Below, piece after piece: positions 6,357 through 11,895 of a stretch of DNA of 11,895 bases; position 1 is the first letter of the stretch, and every line of letters begins with the position of its first letter. The notes under the pieces are model-generated. The model worked only from the letters and a program-made list of their open reading frames with translations. It searched no databases and was not told the DNA's origin. This DNA comes from Veillonellaceae bacterium. GTDB taxonomy: Bacteria > Bacillota > Negativicutes > Veillonellales > Veillonellaceae. Where the stretch lies: positions 1-11,895 of the forward strand of contig CAAFQR010000138.1 of assembly GCA_900765165.1 (NCBI GenBank), given 5' to 3'. The position numbers and the translations under genes were made by a program.

Positions 6357-6362
6357 AAAACT

Positions 6363-7034
6363 ATGGAAATGCATGCAGGACAGCATAGCATAGTTCATAT
6401 GTGGGGTATGTCATTTAACATGGATACATTGTATATGACATGGCTTACATTCGGGATTATACTGGTGATTACCTACTTTGCAACCCGAAAAACAAAGTTA
6501 ATTCCTTCGGGTGTACAAAACGTAATGGAAGCATTGCTAGATGCTTTGGAAGGACAGATGAAAGCGCCATTAGGCAAATACTTTAGTGGTGTTAGTGCCT
6601 TGCTCTTTACTTTCTTCTTGTTTATCCTCATCAGTAATGAATTAGGTCTATTGCCTAGTCCACATATCCTGAAATCTCCGACCAGTGATTTGAATACGAC
6701 ATTTGCTTTGGCTTTGGCGAGCACGCTTATTGTGTGGGTCGTAGGTATTAAAGCAAAGGGGTTAGGTTATTTTAAACACTTCTTCCAACCTTTTGCCGTA
6801 TTTGTAATCTTTAATGTGGTAGAAGAAATAGCGAAACCGGTTACACTGGCCTTTCGTCTATTTGGTAACATCATCGCCGGTGAAATTATGCTGGAGTTGC
6901 TGTACAATTTGGCACCGTGGGGCCCGCCTATTATTTGGTTAGGCTTTAGTTTGATTGTTGGCTTGGTGCAAGCGTTTGTATTCACAATTCTTACGACCTC
7001 TTACTTAGGAATGGTTGTAGGAGATAATCATTAA
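6363..7034 (+). CDS. atpB: F0 ATP synthase subunit a
   Basis: This 223-residue membrane stator subunit forms the two ion half-channels against the c ring. The key helix reads AKPVTLAFRLFGNIIAGE; Arg165 is the essential arginine equivalent to E. coli aArg210. Upstream are further family blocks, including LFTFFLFILISNELGLLPS (81-99) and a last hydrophobic pair ending FTILTTSYLG. Hydrophobic segments lie near 23-40, 78-98, 113-130, 145-178 and 186-217, which is consistent with a short Firmicute-type subunit. The start at ATG 6363 is set by the perfect ribosome site; Met3 would be poorly spaced. It is followed after 50 bases by atpE. Residue Lys158, seven positions before the Arg, lies in the channel region. 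I cannot deduce ion specificity from this subunit. Confidence 0.96.
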   Translation: MEMHAGQHSIVHMWGMSFNMDTLYMTWLTFGIILVITYFATRKTKLIPSGVQNVMEALLDALEGQMKAPLGKYFSGVSALLFTFFLFILISNELGLLPSPHILKSPTSDLNTTFALALASTLIVWVVGIKAKGLGYFKHFFQPFAVFVIFNVVEEIAKPVTLAFRLFGNIIAGEIMLELLYNLAPWGPPIIWLGFSLIVGLVQAFVFTILTTSYLGMVVGDNH

Positions 7035-7084
7035 GCAGAATTGATGCTATGGTATTTCAATGTTAGTTTAGGAGGGTTTCACTT

Positions 7085-7345
7085 ATGGAACAAGCAATTT
7101 TGTTGGCAGCATGTGCAATCGGGGGCGGCTTAGCAATCGGCTTAGCTGCAATTGGCGCAGGTATTGGTGATGGTTTGGTAACCGGTAAATCTATTGAAAG
7201 TATGACTCGTCAGCCTGAAATGAGCGGTAAAATTATGACGAACATGTTTATCTCTGTAGGTTTGATTGAATCTATTCCGATTATTGCAACCGTTATTGCT
7301 ATCGTACTCGTATTCACGGATACGTTGTTTGGTAAATTACACTAA
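7085..7345 (+). CDS. atpE: F0 ATP synthase subunit c (rotor ring)
   Basis: This 86-residue two-helix hairpin forms the ion-driven ring. Helix 1 carries the ring-packing glycine repeat GAGIGDG (24-30), the polar loop has the invariant RQPE (42-45) that contacts gamma/epsilon, and helix 2 has the ion-binding Glu62 in GLIESIPII. Unusually, position 29 is Asp, exactly 33 residues before Glu62. This is the slot of Gln32 in the Na+ c rings of Ilyobacter/Propionigenium and of the second carboxylate (Glu32) in Fusobacterium nucleatum. Ser63 also matches the Na+-ligand serine, but the following Thr of Na+ rings is Ile here. Na+ coupling is therefore possible but unproven. ATG 7085 follows AGGAGGG (7070-7076). 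Spacers of 50 and 69 bases flank the gene, whereas later genes in the operon nearly abut, which fits the need for many c copies. Confidence 0.97.
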   Translation: MEQAILLAACAIGGGLAIGLAAIGAGIGDGLVTGKSIESMTRQPEMSGKIMTNMFISVGLIESIPIIATVIAIVLVFTDTLFGKLH

Positions 7346-7365
7346 TCGGTTCTGTAAATTGAACA

Positions 7366-7380
7366 TACCCTGAATGGGTA
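7366..7380 (+). repeat. Small intercistronic hairpin between atpE and atpF
   Basis: TACCC (7366-7370) and GGGTA (7376-7380) form a 5-bp stem with a 5-base loop in the 69-base spacer. It is too short and lacks a U tract, so it is not a terminator. It might affect mRNA processing or decay. Confidence 0.35.
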
Positions 7381-7400
7381 ACTCGAAGATTATGATTAAG

Positions 7401-7407
7401 AGGGGGT
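7401..7407 (+). promoter_or_regulatory. Ribosome site fixing the TTG start of atpF
   Basis: AGGGGGT lies 7 bases before TTG 7415. There is no ATG or GTG nearby in frame, so this site supports an unusual TTG start. Confidence 0.65.
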
Positions 7408-7414
7408 CACGCCG

Positions 7415-7906
7415 TTGGTAGAATTAAACGGTACGTTGCTGGTTCAATTTATAAACTTCTTTATCTTAGTTGCTATTTTGGCGAAGTTCTGTTATAAACC
7501 GTTGCTCAATGCGATGGCTGCAAGACGCGAACGCATTGCCACTGATTTGGCTGAAGCAAAGGAAGCGTTAGATAACGCTAAGGCTACGCAACAGGCTTAT
7601 GAAACGCAGCTGGCTGGTGCTAAAGCAGAAGCACAGGCTATTATCGATAAAGCGGTTAAACAGGCTGAGATCAATACGCAGGCTCAACTTAAAGAGTTAA
7701 AAGAGCAGCTGGAACGTGAAAAAGAACAAGCTCGGCAGGAACTTGCACGTGAACGTGAAAAAGCAATGCAACAGATGCGGGAAGATATGGTTACCTTGTC
7801 CGTAGCCATTGCCGGTAAAATTGTTGCCAAAAACATGGATAGTCAGGCAAACCAAGACTTGGTTAAGGAAGCCATTGCAAAGCTTGACAGTAAAGCGATA
7901 GGGTGA
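7415..7906 (+). CDS. atpF: F0 ATP synthase subunit b (peripheral stalk)
   Basis: This 163-residue protein has one N-terminal membrane helix (about 5-26, LNGTLLVQFINFFILVAILA), a short KPL turn and a long charged Ala/Glu/Lys/Gln-rich coiled coil (about 35-125). It ends in the delta-binding segment VTLSVAIAGKIVAKN (126-140). It dimerises and links subunit a to F1 through delta. Length is normal for the family. Translation begins at TTG 7415, supported by AGGGGGT at 7401-7407 and by family N-termini that start just before the 'LLVQFINF' block. The stop TGA (7904-7906) lies within the ribosome site of atpH. No second b-like (b') gene is present, so the stalk is a homodimer. Confidence 0.96.
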   Translation: MVELNGTLLVQFINFFILVAILAKFCYKPLLNAMAARRERIATDLAEAKEALDNAKATQQAYETQLAGAKAEAQAIIDKAVKQAEINTQAQLKELKEQLEREKEQARQELAREREKAMQQMREDMVTLSVAIAGKIVAKNMDSQANQDLVKEAIAKLDSKAIG

Positions 7907-7911
7907 TAGCT

Positions 7912-8478
7912 ATGGGCGTAGAAATCGTAACAGATAAATACAGCACAGCTATCTTCGAATTGGCTTCGGAAACGAACACGATGGACCAGCTGGAAACAGA
8001 TTTGGCCTATGTGGGCGAAGTCTTCGCTTCGCAGCCGCAACTGAGAACGTTGCTGCTGTATCCAACATTAGATGCGAACGCAAAATGCGATACTTTGAAC
8101 AAAATTTTCGGTTCTTCGATAAGCACATTGGCACTCCACTTTTTGTTTGTCATGGTAAAGCGCGGACGGGCGCGCTACATCGGAGCCACAATTAAAGAGT
8201 TCATCCATCGCGTCAGAGAGGCGAAAGGTATTGTAGAAGCAAAGGTTACCGTCAGTGAACCTATGACAGCTGATGTGGAAGCTATGCTTCGCAAAAAATT
8301 GGAATCTCTTTCTGGTAAGCAATACGTATTCGAAACGAAGGTTGATCCGTCTATTGTAGGCGGTATCGTAATACAGGTTGGCGATACGCGTATTGATGCC
8401 AGCTTGGCGCGTCGGTTAGAAGATTTGAAAAAACACCTGCTCCGAGCAGGAACAACTGAGATTGGGGTGAAGGGTTAA
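7912..8478 (+). CDS. atpH: F1 ATP synthase subunit delta
   Basis: This 188-residue soluble subunit (OSCP homologue) joins the b dimer to the crown of the alpha3beta3 head. The N-terminal helical domain (about 1-105) has KYSTAIFELA near the start. The C-terminal domain contains the family signature DPSIVGGIVIQVGDTRID (145-162), followed by LARRLEDLKKHL. I start at ATG 7912 because AGGGTGA (7900-7906), overlapping the atpF stop, is 5 bases upstream. The in-frame GTG 7903 would overlap atpF and lie inside that ribosome site. atpA follows 2 bases after the stop, so the genes are translationally coupled. Confidence 0.95.
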   Translation: MGVEIVTDKYSTAIFELASETNTMDQLETDLAYVGEVFASQPQLRTLLLYPTLDANAKCDTLNKIFGSSISTLALHFLFVMVKRGRARYIGATIKEFIHRVREAKGIVEAKVTVSEPMTADVEAMLRKKLESLSGKQYVFETKVDPSIVGGIVIQVGDTRIDASLARRLEDLKKHLLRAGTTEIGVKG

Positions 8479-8480
8479 GT

Positions 8481-10016
8481 ATGAAAATGAAGCCTGAAGA
8501 AATAACTGCCATAATTAAACAGCAGATTCAGGACTACGATGTGGAACTTAACGTTGATGATGTGGGCACAGTCCTCGAAGTTGGGGACGGTATTGCACAC
8601 ATTTACGGTCTTGAAAAAGCCATGGCCGGTGAATTGTTAGAATTACCGCATGGCGTATACGGTATGGTACTTAACTTGGAATTAGATAATGTTGGTGCCG
8701 TATTGTTAGGGGATGATTTCCTCATTAAAGAAGGTGACCAGGTTCGTCGTACGGGTCGTATCATGCAGGTACCGGTTGGCGAAGGCTTAATTGGTCGTGT
8801 AGTAAACTCTTTGGGACAGCCTATCGATGGCAAAGGTGACATTAAAGCCGAAGGTTATCGTCCGGTTGAATTCCCGGCACCGGGGATTGCGGATCGTAAA
8901 TCCGTATTCGAACCGTTGCAGACTGGTTTGAAAGCTATTGACGCCATGGTACCTATCGGACGTGGTCAGCGTGAATTAATCATCGGTGACCGTGGTACCG
9001 GTAAAACAGCTATCGCTATCGATACGATTTTGAACCAGAAGGGTCAGGACGTAATTTGTATTTACGTAGCTATCGGTCAGAAGGAATCTACCGTAGCACG
9101 TGTAGTACAGAAATTGCAGGAAGCCGGCGCTATGGACTATACCATCGTATTGTCTGCCGGTGCTTCTGAAGGTGCGCCGATGCAGTACTTGGCACCGTAT
9201 GCCGGTGTTGCAATGGGCGAACACTTCATGTATCAGGGTAAACACGTATTGTGCGTATATGATGACTTGTCTAAACAGGCAGCGGCATACCGTGCAATGA
9301 GTTTGCTTCTCCGTCGTCCGCCAGGACGTGAAGCGTACCCGGGCGATGTATTCTACTTACATTCCCGCTTGTTGGAACGTGCCGCTAAATTATCTGATGA
9401 ATTAGGTGGCGGTTCCATTACGGCATTGCCGATTATCGAAACCCAGGCCGGCGACGTTTCGGCTTATATTCCGACTAACGTAATTTCCATTACCGATGGT
9501 CAGATCTTCTTGGGTACTGATATGTTCTATTCCGGGATTCGTCCGGCCGTTGACGTAGGCTTGTCCGTATCTCGTGTAGGTGGTAGTGCGCAGATTAAAG
9601 CCATGAAGCAGGTAGCAGGTAAGCTTCGTTTGGATTTGGCACAGTATCGTGAATTGGCAGCGTTTGCGCAGTTCGGTTCTGACCTTGATAAATCCACGAA
9701 GGCACAGCTTGACCGCGGTGCTCGTTTGACAGAAATGTTGAAACAGCCGCAGTATTCGCCGCTTAAGGTTGAAGAACAGGTTGTATGCCTCTATGCCGGT
9801 GTTAACGGTTATTTCAGTACCATTCAGGTTGAAGACGTTCCGGCATTCCAGGATGATTTGCTCCGCTATGTAAAGGCTAACTACCCGACGATTTTGACCG
9901 ATATTGCTACGTCCAAGAAATTGGAACCGGCTACGGAAGAAACGTTGAAAAAAGCTATTACTGAATGTGTCGATGCTTTCGGCGCAACGCATACCTTGAT
10001 TAAAGAGGGGGCGTAA
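8481..10016 (+). CDS. atpA: F1 ATP synthase subunit alpha
   Basis: This 511-residue, full-length non-catalytic nucleotide-binding subunit contributes the arginine finger to the catalytic sites. An N-terminal beta-barrel domain (about 25-95) precedes the nucleotide domain. That domain has Walker A GDRGTGKT (169-176), Walker B LCVYDDLS (257-264), the LRRPPGREAYPGDVFYLHSR block (277-296) and SVSRVGGSAQ, with Arg365 equivalent to E. coli alpha Arg373. A C-terminal helical domain follows from about 380. ATG 8481 is 2 bases after the atpH stop, with AAGGG (8470-8474) as ribosome site inside atpH. The first residues (MKMKPEEITAIIKQQI) are the delta-binding amphipathic helix. No key residue appears to be missing. 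Confidence 0.98.
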   Translation: MKMKPEEITAIIKQQIQDYDVELNVDDVGTVLEVGDGIAHIYGLEKAMAGELLELPHGVYGMVLNLELDNVGAVLLGDDFLIKEGDQVRRTGRIMQVPVGEGLIGRVVNSLGQPIDGKGDIKAEGYRPVEFPAPGIADRKSVFEPLQTGLKAIDAMVPIGRGQRELIIGDRGTGKTAIAIDTILNQKGQDVICIYVAIGQKESTVARVVQKLQEAGAMDYTIVLSAGASEGAPMQYLAPYAGVAMGEHFMYQGKHVLCVYDDLSKQAAAYRAMSLLLRRPPGREAYPGDVFYLHSRLLERAAKLSDELGGGSITALPIIETQAGDVSAYIPTNVISITDGQIFLGTDMFYSGIRPAVDVGLSVSRVGGSAQIKAMKQVAGKLRLDLAQYRELAAFAQFGSDLDKSTKAQLDRGARLTEMLKQPQYSPLKVEEQVVCLYAGVNGYFSTIQVEDVPAFQDDLLRYVKANYPTILTDIATSKKLEPATEETLKKAITECVDAFGATHTLIKEGA

Positions 10017-10019
10017 CGG

Positions 10020-10886
10020 ATGAGCAGTGCACAGGATTTACGTAAGCGTATTAAATCTGTAAAAAATACGCAGCAGATTACGAAAGCCATGAAAATGGTG
10101 GCCTCTGCCCGATTGCGCCGTGCACAAACTAAAGCAAAATCCACTGAACCTTATGCAGAAAAGCTAGGGGCGATTATGAGCAATGTGGCGAATGGCATTG
10201 CAGGTGCTTCCATGTCGCGGTATCCCCTGATGGTGGAACGAACCGTTAATCGGACCGGTTATTTGCTTATCGGTGCCGATAAAGGCTTGGCTGGTGCCTA
10301 CACTAGCAATCTCATTAAATTCTTCAAGCAAGAAGTTAGTGAAATGAATCGCGACGCGTTGACGACGGTCACCGTTGGTCGCAAGCCTTATGAACATATG
10401 AAGCATCAAGGCTTCCACATTTCCTCGTCCTATTCGGAATTTTCCGACAAACCGGAATATACCGATGCACAGGCGATCGTAGCCGATGTAACGGAACGAT
10501 TCTTGAAGGGCGATATTGATCGCGTGGTAATGATATATACCCATTTCGTAAACTCCTTGACGCAAACGGTTAAAGCGGTACAGCTTTTGCCGGTAGCGCC
10601 ACCGGAATGCGAAACTGTGAAATCCTCGGCTTTGTATGACTTTGAGCCTAGCGAAGGCGAAATCTTTGGTGAGTTATTGCCGAAGTATTTGGAAATCACG
10701 GTATATAATGCTTTGTTGCAGGCCGCAGCCAGCGAATTGGGTGCGCGCATGACGGCTATGACCTCGGCTACGGATAATGCAGGCGAGTTGATTAGCAGCT
10801 TGAACTTGGAATACAACAAATTACGACAAGCCGGCATTACGAACGAATTGAACGAAATTGTCGGTGGTGCTAATGCGTTGCAGTAG
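10020..10886 (+). CDS. atpG: F1 ATP synthase subunit gamma (central shaft)
   Basis: This 288-residue central rotor shaft couples c-ring rotation to catalysis. The N-terminal helix SSAQDLRKRIKSVKNTQQ followed by ITKAMKMVASARLRRAQ and the C-terminal helix ARMTAMTSATDNAGELISS with LNLEYNKLRQAGITNEL (about 242-277) form the conserved coiled coil inside alpha3beta3. The middle globular domain includes TGYLLIGADKGLAGAYTSNL (79-98), where many relatives have GLCG; here Cys is replaced by Ala. Length is normal. ATG 10020 comes 3 bases after the atpA stop, with a G-rich ribosome site (GAGGGGG, 10005-10011). Confidence 0.97.
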   Translation: MSSAQDLRKRIKSVKNTQQITKAMKMVASARLRRAQTKAKSTEPYAEKLGAIMSNVANGIAGASMSRYPLMVERTVNRTGYLLIGADKGLAGAYTSNLIKFFKQEVSEMNRDALTTVTVGRKPYEHMKHQGFHISSSYSEFSDKPEYTDAQAIVADVTERFLKGDIDRVVMIYTHFVNSLTQTVKAVQLLPVAPPECETVKSSALYDFEPSEGEIFGELLPKYLEITVYNALLQAAASELGARMTAMTSATDNAGELISSLNLEYNKLRQAGITNELNEIVGGANALQ

Positions 10887-10915
10887 CATTCTACGAAGGA
10901 GGAGAGACCTCTTAC

Positions 10916-11895
10916 ATGAGTACAAATATAGGTAAAGTTGTACAGGTTATCGGACCGGTAGTCGACATTCTCTTTGCAGCGGGAAACTTGCCGGCTATTT
11001 ACAACGCAATTCATATTAAAAAGACCAACGAAGAAGGTAAAGAAGAAACCATCGTCGTTGAAGTTATGCAGCATTTGGGCGACGATACGGTTCGTGCCGT
11101 AGCTATGAGCTCTACCGATGGTTTAACCCGCGGTATGGATGCTGTCGACACGGGTGCTGCTATTTCCGTGCCAGTTGGTGACGGCGTATTGGGCCGTATT
11201 TTCAACGTTCTAGGCGAAACAGTTGACCATGATGACACGCCGGTTAAGGCTGCCGAAAAATGGCCAATTCATCGTCCGGCTCCTAAATTTGATGATCTGG
11301 CTCCAGAAACGACCATCCTTGAAACTGGTATTAAAGTCGTTGACTTGATTGCGCCGTATGTAAAAGGCGGTAAAATTGGTTTGTTCGGTGGTGCCGGTGT
11401 AGGTAAAACCGTATTGATCATGGAATTGATTCACAACATTGCTACCGAACACGGCGGCTACTCCGTATTCTCCGGCGTAGGCGAACGTACTCGTGAAGGT
11501 AATGACTTATGGAATGAAATGAAGGAATCCGGCGTTATTTCCAAAACGGCCTTGGTATATGGCCAGATGAACGAACCGCCAGGAGCTCGTATGCGTGTCG
11601 GCTTGACTGGTTTGACCATGGCGGAATATTTCCGTGATGTACAGAAACAGGACGTGTTGCTCTTCATTGATAACATTTTCCGTTTCATTCAGGCTGGTTC
11701 CGAAGTATCTGCCTTGCTCGGTCGTATGCCGTCTGCCGTAGGTTATCAGCCTACCTTGGCCAACGACGTTGGTGCTTTGCAGGAACGTATTACGTCCACT
11801 AAAGAAGGTTCTGTAACGTCTGTACAGGCCGTATATGTGCCGGCCGATGACTTGACTGACCCGGCGCCGGCTGCTACGTTCGCTCACTTGGATGC
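10916..11895 (+). CDS. atpD: F1 ATP synthase subunit beta, 3'-truncated
   Basis: The frame starts at ATG 10916 and runs open off the right edge; 326 of about 465-475 residues are visible. It is the catalytic subunit. The N-terminal barrel (about 4-82) begins with GKVVQVIGPVVDI. The nucleotide domain has Walker A GGAGVGKT (158-165), the catalytic glutamate motif GERTREG (189-195; Glu190 corresponds to E. coli beta Glu181), the NEPPGARMRVGLTGLTMAEYF block (219-239), Walker B VLLFIDNIFRF (247-257; Asp252) and ALLGRMPSAVGYQPTL (266-281). The DELSEED region and the C-terminal helical domain lie beyond the window, as should atpC. The ribosome site AAGGAGGAG (10896-10904) is 11 bases from the ATG, longer than elsewhere in the operon, but no closer in-frame start exists. 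Confidence 0.97.
   Translation, partial: MSTNIGKVVQVIGPVVDILFAAGNLPAIYNAIHIKKTNEEGKEETIVVEVMQHLGDDTVRAVAMSSTDGLTRGMDAVDTGAAISVPVGDGVLGRIFNVLGETVDHDDTPVKAAEKWPIHRPAPKFDDLAPETTILETGIKVVDLIAPYVKGGKIGLFGGAGVGKTVLIMELIHNIATEHGGYSVFSGVGERTREGNDLWNEMKESGVISKTALVYGQMNEPPGARMRVGLTGLTMAEYFRDVQKQDVLLFIDNIFRFIQAGSEVSALLGRMPSAVGYQPTLANDVGALQERITSTKEGSVTSVQAVYVPADDLTDPAPAATFAHLD

Noticed and set aside
7415..7906. Possible duplicated b/b' stalk genes as in some phototrophs
   Set aside because: Only one b-type gene is present between atpE and atpH, so this is the standard homodimeric stalk.
9402..9992. Long antisense open frame (196 codons) opposite atpA
   Set aside because: It mirrors the highly conserved atpA codons, has no recognisable protein features or ribosome site, and is a composition shadow.
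10430..11074. Long antisense open frame (214 codons) across atpG and atpD
   Set aside because: It is opposite two certain genes, spans their junction, and its translation resembles no family.

Overview
The window is a compact stretch of core bacterial chromosome in which every recognisable gene lies on the + strand. The best guess for the host is an anaerobic Firmicute of the class Negativicutes (Veillonella/Megasphaera/Dialister-like). This is inferred from three things: the protein sequences, the pairing of lipopolysaccharide-type sugar genes (wecA-like, wecB) with a Firmicute-style atp operon, and the strong purine-rich Shine-Dalgarno sites. Genus cannot be fixed from the sequence alone. 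No mobile element, CRISPR array, tRNA or rRNA was seen.

Layout. Positions 1-1175 hold the 3' part of pgm (phosphoglucomutase). A probable promoter sits over the pgm stop codon and is followed by a 21-bp inverted repeat. It would drive a four-gene unit: a small ACT-domain protein (UPF0237), its usual partner of the UPF0210/DUF711 family, a WecA/TagO-type polyprenyl-phosphate GlcNAc-1-phosphate transferase, and the non-hydrolysing UDP-GlcNAc 2-epimerase WecB. The unit ends at a G-U-rich intrinsic terminator (5226-5269).

Positions 5148-5640 are a 493-bp non-coding region. It is visibly AT-rich beyond the terminator. Besides the terminator it holds two candidate promoters for the atp operon, a near-perfect 18-bp palindrome, a 22-bp quasi-palindrome, short direct repeats and a probable 5' leader. 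From 5641 the F-type ATP synthase operon runs in the order atpZ-like, atpI, atpB (a), atpE (c), atpF (b), atpH (delta), atpA (alpha), atpG (gamma), atpD (beta). It leaves the window inside atpD, so atpC (epsilon) is not visible.

How the genes work together. Pgm interconverts glucose 6-phosphate and glucose 1-phosphate for sugar-nucleotide synthesis. WecA and WecB start surface-glycan assembly on undecaprenyl phosphate and supply UDP-ManNAc. The atp genes build the membrane rotor (a, b, c), the F1 head (alpha, beta, gamma, delta) and two assembly or ion-handling helpers (AtpZ, AtpI).

The most notable biological signal is in the c subunit. It has two membrane carboxylates, Asp29 and Glu62, and a Ser after the Glu. 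This resembles the two-carboxylate Na+-binding rotor type and bears on whether the enzyme runs on Na+ or H+. No clearly undescribed system was found. The UPF0237-UPF0210 pair is the only conserved module here whose function is still unknown.
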